A DNA stretch of 15,486 bases, from assembly GCA_030640885.1 (NCBI GenBank), contig DAOWIN010000120.1, positions 1 to 15,486 of the forward strand. The letters are read 5' to 3'. A program made the translations under genes and the position numbers. Below the pieces are notes generated by a model. The model had not been told where the DNA came from. It searched no databases and saw only the letters and a list, made by a program, of their open reading frames with translations. Each line of letters begins with the position of its first letter. The first letter of the stretch is position 1. This document shows positions 1 through 8,139 of the stretch, in pieces. This DNA comes from Candidatus Omnitrophota bacterium. Its GTDB lineage: Bacteria; Omnitrophota; 4484-213.

Positions 1-753
1 AAAAATTCGGAAGTAAAGGTATTGCTTCCAAGAATGTTCCCTGGGCATTATGCTTTGGCTCAAGTGCGTTGGAGTTATGTAGAAGCGTTCATCAAGAAAA
101 ACAAGCAAGAGAAACAGGTCTCTATACTTGATATCGGAGCGGGTCAAGGATTTTTTGGAATAGCGGCAGTAAAAAGCCCGAATATATTTTTAAAGAAATA
201 CTCCGCAGTTGAAAAAGATTTTGTGCTAAGAAAATCTTTAGAAAAAACATGGCGTAAACATTTTCCAAAAATAAAATTTGAAGCAAAAGATTCTTTAGAG
301 GAAATCCAAGGAAAATACAATCTTATTATTTTATCAAATATCCTGGAGCATTTGAACGATCCTAAGGATATGCTTAAAAGAGCGACAGAAAAATTAACCA
401 AGGATGGTTTTTTATTTGTTGATGTGCCTAATCAGGATTATCTTTTCAAGAAAGATGTATTTCCCCATTTGCTTTTTTTTAACAGGATTAGCTTAAAAAC
501 TCTTCTAACAGAAAGCGGTTTAGCAGCAAAATCTATTGATTGTTATGGAAGAAATATGGTTTATTCTCCAATTAATTACCGCAATAATAAAAAAATGTTT
601 GTAAAAATAAGCGCATTGTTGTATAAAATGCGTTTTATTATTCCTTTGCAGATTTCAAAGGCTTTTTTTATTTGGTATTTTGGTTCAGATAAGAAAAATG
701 CCAATGGAACTTGGCTGCGTGCTTTGAGCCAGAGAAAGATTTCAAATAAATAA
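1..753 (+). CDS. Class I SAM-dependent methyltransferase, 5' partial
   Basis: Probable methyltransferase acting on a sugar or lipid intermediate in the cytoplasm; the substrate is unknown. The frame is open to the first base of the window, so the gene probably begins upstream. The first usable in-window starts are a TTG at 22 and an ATG at 34, neither with a clear ribosome site. Counting from the TTG, motif I of the Rossmann-type SAM fold is ILDIGAGQGFFG (about residues 36-47). An acidic residue follows in AVEKD (about 62-66), and the motif IV/post region is IILSNILEHLNDP (about 101-113), typical of Methyltransf_11/23-type enzymes. The C-terminal third is basic and hydrophobic and not diagnostic. 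It sits 10 nt before an RmlD-like reductase, at the head of the visible polysaccharide gene run. Family call firm, role inferred from neighbours. Confidence 0.8.
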   Translation, partial: KNSEVKVLLPRMFPGHYALAQVRWSYVEAFIKKNKQEKQVSILDIGAGQGFFGIAAVKSPNIFLKKYSAVEKDFVLRKSLEKTWRKHFPKIKFEAKDSLEEIQGKYNLIILSNILEHLNDPKDMLKRATEKLTKDGFLFVDVPNQDYLFKKDVFPHLLFFNRISLKTLLTESGLAAKSIDCYGRNMVYSPINYRNNKKMFVKISALLYKMRFIIPLQISKAFFIWYFGSDKKNANGTWLRALSQRKISNK

Positions 754-760
754 AGGGTGA
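754..760 (+). promoter_or_regulatory. Ribosome binding site for the RmlD-like gene
   Basis: AGGGTGA lies directly after the stop codon of the methyltransferase gene. It is only about 3-4 nt from the ATG at 764 but about 10 nt from a second in-frame ATG at 770, so 770 may be the real start (two residues shorter). Confidence 0.5.
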
Positions 761-763
761 ATT

Positions 764-1648
764 ATGAAAATGCTAATTACTGGTGCTGCAGGGATGCTTG
801 CGGCTGAGGTTATTCCTAAATTGTTGGAATACAACCATAAGGTTATTCAAACAGACATTAATCAGCGTCTTCCTAATATTGAAGCATTAAATATTGCTGA
901 TTCAAAAGAAGTTTTTCAAAAAGTTGAAAGTGAACGACCCGATTATGTTTTTCACTTTGCTGCAGAAACCGATGTGGATTTATGTGAAAAAAAACCTGAG
1001 CATGCTTTCAAGATAAATACGCTTGGTACAGAAAATATTGTTTTAGCTTGCAAGGAATTTGCTGTCAAACTTCTTTATATTAGCAGTGGCGCAGTTTTTA
1101 GCGGCGAAAATTTACTTCCTTACACTGAATTTGATATTCCTAAACCGGTGAATATTTATGGCAAGAGCAAGCTTCAAGGTGAATTAATAATTAAAGACTT
1201 GCTTTCAGAGTATTTTATTATTCGTGCCGGGTGGATGGTCGGTGGCTGGGAAATTGATAAGAAATTTGTCTATAAGATTATCCAGCAGTTAAAAGAGGGG
1301 AAAAAAGAACTCAAAGTTGTTGCTGATAAATTTGGCAGTCCTACTTTTACAAAAGATTTTGCCACTAATTTTATAAATGTTATTAATACAAAAAGATATG
1401 GATTGTATCATCTGGCGAATAAAGGAACCTGCTCACGTTATGATATGGCGCTAAAGATTGTTGAATTTATGGGGTTTAAAGACAAAGTGAAGGTTAATCC
1501 CATAAACTCTGATCAGTTTCCTCTGCCCGCTCCTCGGGCGCGCTCAGAAATGATGTGCAATTATAAGCTAAATTTGCTTGAATTTAACAATATGCCTCGC
1601 TGGGAAAAGTCATTAGAAGAATATATTGAAATTAATAAGGATAAATGA
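764..1648 (+). CDS. RmlD-like dTDP-4-dehydrorhamnose reductase / sugar-nucleotide SDR
   Basis: Extended short-chain dehydrogenase of the RmlD type, which reduces a 4-keto nucleotide sugar (dTDP-4-dehydro-L-rhamnose in the classic case) with NAD(P)H to make a donor for glycosyltransferases. The N-terminal Rossmann motif is TGAAGMLA (residues 6-13). Other family signatures are FAAETDVDLCE (65-75), ISSGAVF (106-112), the catalytic YGKSK (132-136), FGSPTFT (190-196) and the PAPRARSEM segment (255-263), close to the P-R-P stretch seen in RmlD proteins. The length of 294 residues is normal. The gene overlaps the next glycosyltransferase by 4 nt (ATGA), so the two are probably translationally coupled. 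No rmlA, rmlB or rmlC is visible in the window, so the exact sugar cannot be fixed; a related 4-keto reductase role is equally possible. Confidence 0.83.
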   Translation: MKMLITGAAGMLAAEVIPKLLEYNHKVIQTDINQRLPNIEALNIADSKEVFQKVESERPDYVFHFAAETDVDLCEKKPEHAFKINTLGTENIVLACKEFAVKLLYISSGAVFSGENLLPYTEFDIPKPVNIYGKSKLQGELIIKDLLSEYFIIRAGWMVGGWEIDKKFVYKIIQQLKEGKKELKVVADKFGSPTFTKDFATNFINVINTKRYGLYHLANKGTCSRYDMALKIVEFMGFKDKVKVNPINSDQFPLPAPRARSEMMCNYKLNLLEFNNMPRWEKSLEEYIEINKDK

Positions 1649-2589
1649 AAAAAGTAAGCGTTGTTATCCCGGCTTATAACAAAGCTGATTTGACAGTTAA
1701 AACAATAGAAAGCGTATTAAATCAAACTTATCCAAATATAGAAATAATCGTTGTTGACGATGGTTCAACTGATAGCACAAAAATAAAGCTTTCTTTATTT
1801 GCCAATAAGATTAGATATGTTTATAAAGAAAATGGGGGCGCTTGTAGTGCACGGAATTTAGGAATACAGCTGGCAGAAGGGGAATATATTGCTCTATTGG
1901 ATTGCGATGATTTATATCTTCCTCAAAAAATTGAACTGTGTATAGATTATTTAAAAAAACATCCTGATTTTGGTTTTGTTCACACTGCTGCTTATTTTAT
2001 AGATGGAAAGAGTAGGATTTTGCGTACCTTTTCGCATTATAAAAGCCGTCGCGTTGGTTGGATTGCAAAAAGCCTGCTTTTTAGAAATTTTATCTGCAAT
2101 TCTACGGTTATTGTCCGAAAAGCCTGCTTTGAAAAAGTAGGTTTTTTTAATGAAAAAATTTTTACCCCCGCCGATTGGGATATGTGGTTAAAATTAGCCG
2201 AGAAATATAAAGTAGGGTATATTGATATACCACTTACATCATATAGAATTTCGGAAAGTTATATTCTTGAGCATATTGAGCAAGCTAAAAGGGAAGAAGT
2301 GATAGTTTTAGAAGCAGCTTTTCAGAGAAATTCCGAATTAAAATTAGGTTTCAAAAATAAAGTTTTCTCAAACCTTTATCAGCGGCATGCTGTTAGCTAT
2401 CTGTTGGTTGGTAATTTTAAAAAAACAAAGCAAGAACTTGTTTTGTCTATTCAAGAAAATAAATTAAATATAATCACAATTTTGCTGTTGGTATATTTTG
2501 CAATAGCCCCAAGGAGTCTGCAGTTTCTAGCGAAAAAGAAAGTGTATCATAACTTTAACTTATTTTGTCTATTCAAGAAAATAAATTAA
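1645..2589 (+). CDS. GT2 family glycosyltransferase with altered C-terminus
   Basis: Cytoplasmic inverting glycosyltransferase of the GT-A fold that adds a sugar to the lipid-linked repeat unit. Visible motifs are VVIPAYNKA (residues 6-14), VVDDGSTDST (36-45), GACSARNLG (65-73), the metal-binding LDCDD (85-89) and ADWDMWLKL (176-184), the usual position of the acceptor-side acidic motif. The start ATG is shared with the stop of the preceding gene, with AAGGA just upstream. The 3' end lies in a 122-bp tandem duplication. Copy 2 keeps an in-phase ...NF-stop ending, whereas copy 1 has lost one T in AACTTTTAAC. The reading frame therefore passes the ancestral stop and adds about ten residues (305-314) before TAA at 2587. 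The catalytic domain is intact and function is probably unaffected. Confidence 0.88.
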   Translation: MKKVSVVIPAYNKADLTVKTIESVLNQTYPNIEIIVVDDGSTDSTKIKLSLFANKIRYVYKENGGACSARNLGIQLAEGEYIALLDCDDLYLPQKIELCIDYLKKHPDFGFVHTAAYFIDGKSRILRTFSHYKSRRVGWIAKSLLFRNFICNSTVIVRKACFEKVGFFNEKIFTPADWDMWLKLAEKYKVGYIDIPLTSYRISESYILEHIEQAKREEVIVLEAAFQRNSELKLGFKNKVFSNLYQRHAVSYLLVGNFKKTKQELVLSIQENKLNIITILLLVYFAIAPRSLQFLAKKKVYHNFNLFCLFKKIN

Positions 2590-2683
2590 ATATAATCACA
2601 ATTTTGCTGTTGGTATATTTTGCAATAGCCCCAAAGAGTTTGCAGTTTCTAGCGAAAAAGAAAGTGTATTATAACTTTTAACT
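2435..2683 (+). repeat. 122-bp imperfect tandem duplication
   Basis: Two adjacent copies, about 2435-2556 and 2557-2679, differ by few changes: a G/A near the start, G/A in AAGGAG versus AAAGAG, C/T in GTCTG versus GTTTG, C/T in TATCAT versus TATTAT, and one extra T in copy 2. Each copy begins with AACTT, and AACT recurs after copy 2 at 2680, so duplication by slippage or recombination between short AACT repeats is plausible. Copy 1 is the 3' end of the GT2 gene. Copy 2 fills the gap up to the ATG of the next gene and retains what looks like the pre-duplication stop codon (2679-2681). Confidence 0.93.
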
Positions 2684-4384
2684 ATGAAATCTTTTAAGAA
2701 ATTAAACAGCGGCATTATTTTAGATAGTATAGGATTGTTTCTTATGGGATTTTTTTCATTAAGCTATCTTTTATTTCACAGGAGTTTTGCTGAACTGCAT
2801 ATACAATTTCCTTTTCTTAATTTTCCTATATTTGTAGGTGAAATTTTGCTTTTTTTATGCTTAATTTTACTGCTCATAAGATGCAAAAGCAATTTCCCCA
2901 AATTTAATATTTGGTATTATTTATTATTTGCTTATTTGGGGTTTGTGTTACTAAAAGCATTCTGGGGATATTTTAAATGGGGTCCCCTTGCTTTCAGACA
3001 TGCTGCCTTATTTTATTACCCTCTCTTTGCTATTTTTGGCTGTATATTTTACAAAAGGAACTTTTTTAACAAATATAGCATCTTAATTTTGTCTCTATTG
3101 CTGATTTTTATTCTTAAATTCAATCTTTTTGTTTGTTTTATTTTAGCTTTTGTGCTTATAAAAGCCTATCCTAATAATATTGTTAAATATGCGCTTCTGT
3201 TTGTTCTATTGATTTTAACTCCTTATAAATTATTTTTTTTAGGTTCGCGGACTGCCTTAGTAAGTAATGTTCTGGCAGGAATATTCACCATATTTGCTTT
3301 GATTTTGATTTTGAGAATAAAGATAAAATTTAAGATTATTCTGTTATCGTCTTGTGTATTTTTCTTACTTTTAGGCACAGTTAAAATAGCTCCTGTTAAT
3401 GAACTAAAATCTATTGTGGATATACAAGGATTAATAAGCTATTACGAAGGATTGAACAAAGTTGTTGCAGAGAAAAAAAAGCATTTTAAGACGAAAGAAA
3501 TTGAAGCGGTAATCTACAAACCAGAAGCTAAGAGAGTAAAGAAATTATTTGCCAAAGATAAAAATCTTAATATTGAAACTCAAAGAGAAAAAATTCAGTC
3601 TATAACAACAGAAGATTTAGAGCTTAAATTACAAAATGCCGAAAGATTATTAGGAGCGGTATCGTTTGCATCTAAGCGAGTGAAGATGATGCCATGGAAG
3701 CATCTTCAAACAAAGAAAGCAAAAGGAAAGACAGAAAATAGACTAAAAGTTTTACAATTTAGATTGAAGCAAACAATAGCACTTTTAGAAAAGGTGTTAT
3801 CTCAAACGATAGAGACTGAGAAACTTCAGGAAACTAAAAAAGTCCAAAAAGAGATAGAAGAATCGTTATTTAATCTAACAAAGGTGCAGAAGGAAATTGA
3901 ACCAAAACCACCTATTGTAAGAAAAGTGCAAGGTGCTCATGGCAGTACTTTCTTCAGAGTCTTTATATGGAAAGATATGTTATCGCAACTTATGAAGTCA
4001 AAGCCTCTTTTTGGTTTTGATTTTGGGAAACCCCTGCGTTCTAAAACTATTGAAATGTTAGATGTAGCCAGTGAAGATTGGGGAACTTGCGGTTGGATAA
4101 CTGCGCATAATTCTTATCTAAATGTTATATACAGAGCAGGAATTGTGGGCGTTATCTACATAGGGTTTATCATCTTTTTTTTATTTAAGATGATAAAGAG
4201 AACGGTAGAATCGAAGTCAGTAACCGGGATATTGTTATGTGCAGTCCTTGTTAATTGGTTAATATCCGCCCATTTTTTTGTTATATTAGAATTGCCTTAT
4301 AACGCAATTCCTTTTTGGAGCTTGTTCGGAGTGGTTTTTGCTTATATTCAAAGGTTAAAAAACCAAACGGATAAGCTTCATTAA
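2684..4384 (+). CDS. O-antigen ligase/polymerase (WaaL/Wzy-type) membrane protein with a large helical insertion
   Basis: Polytopic inner-membrane protein of the O-antigen ligase / polymerase superfamily, which joins polyprenyl-linked glycans on the periplasmic side. The N-terminal half has about eight hydrophobic segments (roughly residues 12-230) and includes LGSRTA (186-191), matching the conserved SRG/SRT position of the family. The C-terminal part contains FGFDFGKP (443-450), TAHNSYLNVIYRAGIVG (473-489; the H-N-S region is the family's key periplasmic site) and further hydrophobic segments at about 490-505 and 515-555. Between them, residues about 233-420 form a hydrophilic, lysine- and glutamate-rich stretch with heptad-like spacing, predicted helical or coiled coil. 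This makes the protein 566 residues, against roughly 400-450 for most relatives. The start ATG follows duplicated DNA and has no clear ribosome site. In this position it may be the repeat-unit polymerase, with the protein at 12940 as ligase; that split is inference. Confidence 0.75.
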   Translation: MKSFKKLNSGIILDSIGLFLMGFFSLSYLLFHRSFAELHIQFPFLNFPIFVGEILLFLCLILLLIRCKSNFPKFNIWYYLLFAYLGFVLLKAFWGYFKWGPLAFRHAALFYYPLFAIFGCIFYKRNFFNKYSILILSLLLIFILKFNLFVCFILAFVLIKAYPNNIVKYALLFVLLILTPYKLFFLGSRTALVSNVLAGIFTIFALILILRIKIKFKIILLSSCVFFLLLGTVKIAPVNELKSIVDIQGLISYYEGLNKVVAEKKKHFKTKEIEAVIYKPEAKRVKKLFAKDKNLNIETQREKIQSITTEDLELKLQNAERLLGAVSFASKRVKMMPWKHLQTKKAKGKTENRLKVLQFRLKQTIALLEKVLSQTIETEKLQETKKVQKEIEESLFNLTKVQKEIEPKPPIVRKVQGAHGSTFFRVFIWKDMLSQLMKSKPLFGFDFGKPLRSKTIEMLDVASEDWGTCGWITAHNSYLNVIYRAGIVGVIYIGFIIFFLFKMIKRTVESKSVTGILLCAVLVNWLISAHFFVILELPYNAIPFWSLFGVVFAYIQRLKNQTDKLH

Positions 4385-4385
4385 T

Positions 4386-4460
4386 ATGAATAAAGACAAT
4401 TCGTTGGAAGATATAAAAAAGAACGCATTTGAGAAGGATTATTATAAATTAAGCAATTGA
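4386..4460 (+). other. Very short ORF (24 codons) in the gap before the GT4 gene
   Basis: An ATG one base after the TAA of the preceding gene opens a 24-residue charged peptide beginning MNKDNSLEDIKK and ending in TGA at 4458-4460. It fills most of the 89-nt gap. It has no recognisable motif, no Shine-Dalgarno site and no hydrophobic stretch. It could be a real leader-like small ORF, a remnant of the 5' end of a lost gene, or chance. I list it because it tiles exactly between the two genes. Confidence 0.2.
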
Positions 4461-4473
4461 AAGAAAAATCAGA

Positions 4474-5667
4474 ATGAAAATTCTTCAAATACATAATCAT
4501 TATAAATGCCATGGTGGTGAAGATGAAGTATTCACTGCCGAAAGAGCAATGTTAAAGCAATATGGGCATAAAGTTATTTCTTATGAATGTATTAATGCAA
4601 AAATAGATAAGTACAGTTTTTTTAAAAAGATCAATATTTATTTTAATATGCATTGGTCAGAAGATAATTATTTGAAAATAAAAAAATTTATCCGCAAGGA
4701 AAAGCCCGATATTGCTCATATACATAACACTTTTTTATTAATAACACCTTCTGTATACTATGCCTGCAAAGAATTGAATGTGCCTATAGTGCAAACTTTA
4801 CATAATTATAGATTTTTATGCCCAGGGGCAAATTTTTACAGAAGTGGGCATATCTGCGAAGAATGTTTAAAGAGAAAGAATTTTAGAAAGGGCATATTGA
4901 ATGGTTGTTGGCGAAATTCTAAACTACTTACAGCGGCAGTGGCGAGAATGTTGAGATTTCATTATAAAAAAGGAACTTTTAAAAATCTCATAGATTGTTA
5001 TATAACATTAAGCAAATTCAGTAGAAACAAATTTATAGAAGCGGGTTTTGATGCAGAGAAGATAGCAGTTAAACCAAATTTTGTTTATCCTGATTCTGGA
5101 ACAGAAGAAGGAAGTAAACAATATATGCTTTTTGTCGGCAGGCTCTCTCCGGAAAAAGGTATCCAAACGCTTCTACGGGCATGGCAAGATCTGAAAAGAA
5201 TTCCGCTTAAAATCGTTGGCAGTGGGCCTCTTAAAGATAAAATAGAAACACTGATAAGAAAAAGTAATCTTCGAAATGTAGAACTGCTGGGATACCAATC
5301 CCATAATGAAACTATGTCATTAATAAAGAAAGCTCGTTGTTTAATATTTCCATCGGAGTGGTACGAATGTTTCCCAGTAACTATTATTGAAGCCTTCGCT
5401 TGCGGAATTCCTGTAGTTGCTTCTCATTTAGGAGCAATGAAGGAAATTGTCCACCATGAGAAAACTGGTTTGCATTTTATTCCCGGAGATTCAAAAGATC
5501 TTAGATCTAAAATAAAATGGGTTTTGAAAAACCCTAAAAAGATGGAAGAAATAGGTAAGCAGGCCAAGAAGGAATATGAACAGAAATATACAGCAGAAAA
5601 GAACTATGGGATATTAATAAATATCTATAAAAAGACTATAAAAAATAGCAAAAAGTTAACAGGTTAA
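4474..5667 (+). CDS. GT4 family glycosyltransferase
   Basis: Retaining GT-B glycosyltransferase that transfers a sugar from a nucleotide donor to the growing lipid-linked glycan at the cytoplasmic face. The N-terminal domain starts MKILQIHNHY, with GGEDE (residues 14-18) as the glycine-rich donor-loop region and HNYRFLCPG (110-118). A cysteine cluster follows (C116, C128, C131, C145), a pattern I recall from a GT4 subgroup and possibly metal binding. The C-terminal domain has VGRLSPEKG (221-229), IVGSGP (247-252), and the EX7E signature E298...E306 in ECFPVTIIEAFACGIPVVAS, followed by a TGLHFIPGD donor-binding turn (331-339). The length of 397 residues is normal. It is separated by 32 nt from the next glycosyltransferase. 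The sugar specificity cannot be read from the sequence. Confidence 0.9.
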   Translation: MKILQIHNHYKCHGGEDEVFTAERAMLKQYGHKVISYECINAKIDKYSFFKKINIYFNMHWSEDNYLKIKKFIRKEKPDIAHIHNTFLLITPSVYYACKELNVPIVQTLHNYRFLCPGANFYRSGHICEECLKRKNFRKGILNGCWRNSKLLTAAVARMLRFHYKKGTFKNLIDCYITLSKFSRNKFIEAGFDAEKIAVKPNFVYPDSGTEEGSKQYMLFVGRLSPEKGIQTLLRAWQDLKRIPLKIVGSGPLKDKIETLIRKSNLRNVELLGYQSHNETMSLIKKARCLIFPSEWYECFPVTIIEAFACGIPVVASHLGAMKEIVHHEKTGLHFIPGDSKDLRSKIKWVLKNPKKMEEIGKQAKKEYEQKYTAEKNYGILINIYKKTIKNSKKLTG

Positions 5668-5699
5668 ATAACTGAGATAGACAATAAAAAGCCAAAAAT

Positions 5700-6413
5700 A
5701 TGAAACTTTCAATAATTATTCCTGTGTATGACGAACTGGCTACTATCGGAGAAATTGTGTCAAGGGTAGAAAAATCATTCGTTGATTTAGATAAAGATAT
5801 TATAATCGTTGATGATGCTTCAGCAGATGGAACTAAAGAGGTAATTGAAAAATTAGAAGGAAAAAACATAAAAAAAATATTTCATAAGAAAAATCAGGGG
5901 AAAGGAGCGGCAATAAGAACTGCTTTAAAATATGTGTCCGGCGATATTACGCTCATTCAAGATGCGGATTTAGAATATCATCCGCAGGATTACCTCAAAC
6001 TAATAGAGCCAATTTTAGATAAAAGAGCTGATGTAGTTTTTGGTTCTCGTTTTATCGGAACACACCGCTGTTTTTTATTTACGCATTATTTGGGGAATAA
6101 AATAATTAATCTGTTCGCAAATATTTTATACAATACAATTTTGACCGATTTTATGACCGGATATAAAGCTTTTAAAACTGAAGTTATAAAAAATATCTCT
6201 ATAAAATCAAATAGGTTTGGATTTGAAGCAGAGATTACGGGGATAGTATTCAGAAAAAATTTGAGAGTTTATGAAGTGCCGATTTCTTATAGTGGCAGAG
6301 ACTATAGAGAAGGCAAAAAAATAAAGTGGACAGATTTTTTCGTTGTTCTGTGGTGGTTAGTCTATACTAAATTCAGACCATTGCATAACAAACAAGAAAA
6401 ATTAAATGATTAA
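5700..6413 (+). CDS. GT2 glycosyltransferase, DPM1/polyprenyl-phosphate sugar synthase type
   Basis: Looks like a dolichyl/polyprenyl-phosphate mannose (or glucose) synthase: it would load one sugar onto a polyprenyl phosphate carrier for later use by a GT-C membrane transferase. Motifs in order are IIIPVYDE (residues 5-12), IVDDASADGT (36-45), NQGKGAAIRTAL (65-76), QDADLEYHP (87-95), FGSRF (114-118), TDFMTGYKAF (149-158), GFEAEIT (174-180) and the basic SYSGRDYREGKKI stretch (196-208), all typical of the DPM1-like subfamily. It ends at 237 residues with no C-terminal transmembrane domain, as in the soluble DPM1 class. The next gene encodes a GT-C-like membrane protein that could use such a lipid-linked donor, which makes the pairing functionally sensible. 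That pairing is inference. Confidence 0.88.
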   Translation: MKLSIIIPVYDELATIGEIVSRVEKSFVDLDKDIIIVDDASADGTKEVIEKLEGKNIKKIFHKKNQGKGAAIRTALKYVSGDITLIQDADLEYHPQDYLKLIEPILDKRADVVFGSRFIGTHRCFLFTHYLGNKIINLFANILYNTILTDFMTGYKAFKTEVIKNISIKSNRFGFEAEITGIVFRKNLRVYEVPISYSGRDYREGKKIKWTDFFVVLWWLVYTKFRPLHNKQEKLND

Positions 6414-6522
6414 TTATAAGGATTATTTTAGAAAAATAGATATATGGAGTATTTATACGCTAATAATAACTGTTAGTTATATGCTATGGAGAGCAAAAAT
6501 ATTTTTGGCAAGAATTTTTTAA
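6406..6522 (+). other. Short hydrophobic ORF, possibly the frame-split N-terminus of the next gene
   Basis: An ATG overlapping the end of the GT2 gene opens a 38-residue ORF with one likely membrane helix (around SIYTLIITVSYMLW), ending TAA at 6520-6522 just after a run of six T (6515-6520). One additional T in that run would join this frame to the next gene, reading ...ARIFLISHLPTVIL... without a stop. It could be a small membrane peptide coupled to the upstream gene, a sequencing or assembly indel, a real frameshift, or coincidence. Confidence 0.3.
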
Positions 6523-8138
6523 TATCTCATTTACCTACAGTAATTTTAATAATAGGATATGTAAGTTATTGGGTAGAATTGTATTTTATAAAAAGGGGAA
6601 AAGGATTAACTTCAGCATTAGCTTATATTTTATTCGCATCTTTTTCTATTCTTGTATTATTTACTAAAAGAAAACAAATTTTTCAATTTTTACTATGGTT
6701 TGTTAGAGAATATAAAAAACAAGAAAAATTTATAAAGTATTTTTTAGTAGTATCTTTTAGCGTTATTTTTTTGATAGGTATAGTTGTATTTTTTGCTCTT
6801 TTACAACCGCCTCATTTATGTCAAGAATTTGATGCTTTAAACTATCATCTAAGTTTGCCTCGCCAACACCTTATTCTAAACTCCTTTAGACATATTAAAT
6901 GGTCTTCAGCCGATTTATTTCCTTTACCAATTCAGTTTGCTTTAGCTCCCTATTGGTTAGTAAACGGCATTCCCGTTAAATTTATTCAAATATTTTTTAT
7001 TTTTGGCTTAATGGCAGTTTCAGTAAATTTGGTAAAACGTTTTAGCAAAAATAATTTTTTATCTTTATGCATAATTGCAATAGCCATTTTTGGTTCTCAC
7101 AATGTGGGCATTCAAATGCCGGTATTAATGCTTGGTATTGTCAACTGTTATTTATTCATAGCCAGTATTGATAGTTTTTTGAAGAAAAGGTATCTATTGA
7201 GCGCTATAGAATTTTCTTTTTTTATATGGTCAAAGTCTTTTCGTGCTCCGCAAATGATATTGATTCTAATTGCAATCTTACTCCTCAATTATTTCTTTAA
7301 AAAATTCCGAATTAAGAAAGCTTCTTGGAGTTTTGCAAAAAGTACATATAATAATTTTATCTCTAAAAAAGCTTTTAAGAAAGTAGCCCTGTATACATTT
7401 TTTGCAACTATTGTTATTGGAGGACCTTTTATACTGAAATCTCTATATTATACTGGTACGCCATTGTTTCCTTTCTTCCCCGGTTTGATGGATTTTTCTC
7501 ATATAAATCAATCTTCTACGCATTGGCAGTCTATACTGACTTCTTCGCAATTACATCTTTCCACAAAAGATGCCTATGGTTCCGGACGAACATTATTGGA
7601 TTTTCTGAAACATTTTTGGATATTAGCAGTTCCCGAAAAGGGAGTTATGAACAGGTATGATTATCCTTTAGGGCTTCCTTATCTGCTTTTCTTAGGACCT
7701 TTTATATATTTTATGATTGAATCTTTCAAAGATAAGAAATTATCCATTTTGTCTTTGTTTATAGTTATTTATTGGTTCACTTGGTGGTTTGGTTCTCAAC
7801 AGGCGCGGTTTTTGTATATTCCTTTGGTTCTAATGTTTATTGTTATGGCACCTATTATAAAAAAACCTTCAAAGATATTTATGGGTGCTCTTATTGCTGC
7901 TTTACTGTTTAACTTTATTTCTGTTTTTAGATCACATCATAATGATCTTGTTGCACCTGCAGGGAAAGTTTTAAGAGAGAAAGATAGGCAGATTTTGCAA
8001 ACGAATAAAAAATATTTTAGGGATAAAAGTGACGAAGTGATTATCTTAGATTATTTTGATGTTGCTTACGCTCAGTTTCCTGTAAAGGTAAAAAGTGAAA
8101 AAGAAAATTCCCTTCTGCCATGGGTGTTAGAATATTAA
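6486..8138 (+). CDS. GT-C-like polytopic glycosyltransferase (GT39/ArnT-like)
   Basis: Large integral membrane protein with roughly eleven or more hydrophobic segments, resembling phospholipid-carrier-dependent glycosyltransferases (PMT/ArnT-like). These take a sugar from polyprenyl phosphate and transfer it on the periplasmic side. The first large loop carries QEFDALNYHLSLP (residues 113-125), whose aspartate is in the position expected for the catalytic acidic residue of GT-C enzymes. Other family-like stretches are YYTGTPLFPFFPG (321-333) and a late SQQARFLYIPL (437-447). The final 75 residues are soluble. The start ATG at 6486 has no ribosome site, and an in-frame stop lies just upstream (6474-6476); the real N-terminus may instead lie in the 6406 frame. 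It follows a DPM1-type donor synthase and ends 1 nt before the WecG-like gene. The family is inferred from pattern only. Confidence 0.7.
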   Translation: MESKNIFGKNFLISHLPTVILIIGYVSYWVELYFIKRGKGLTSALAYILFASFSILVLFTKRKQIFQFLLWFVREYKKQEKFIKYFLVVSFSVIFLIGIVVFFALLQPPHLCQEFDALNYHLSLPRQHLILNSFRHIKWSSADLFPLPIQFALAPYWLVNGIPVKFIQIFFIFGLMAVSVNLVKRFSKNNFLSLCIIAIAIFGSHNVGIQMPVLMLGIVNCYLFIASIDSFLKKRYLLSAIEFSFFIWSKSFRAPQMILILIAILLLNYFFKKFRIKKASWSFAKSTYNNFISKKAFKKVALYTFFATIVIGGPFILKSLYYTGTPLFPFFPGLMDFSHINQSSTHWQSILTSSQLHLSTKDAYGSGRTLLDFLKHFWILAVPEKGVMNRYDYPLGLPYLLFLGPFIYFMIESFKDKKLSILSLFIVIYWFTWWFGSQQARFLYIPLVLMFIVMAPIIKKPSKIFMGALIAALLFNFISVFRSHHNDLVAPAGKVLREKDRQILQTNKKYFRDKSDEVIILDYFDVAYAQFPVKVKSEKENSLLPWVLEY

Positions 8139-8139
8139 A

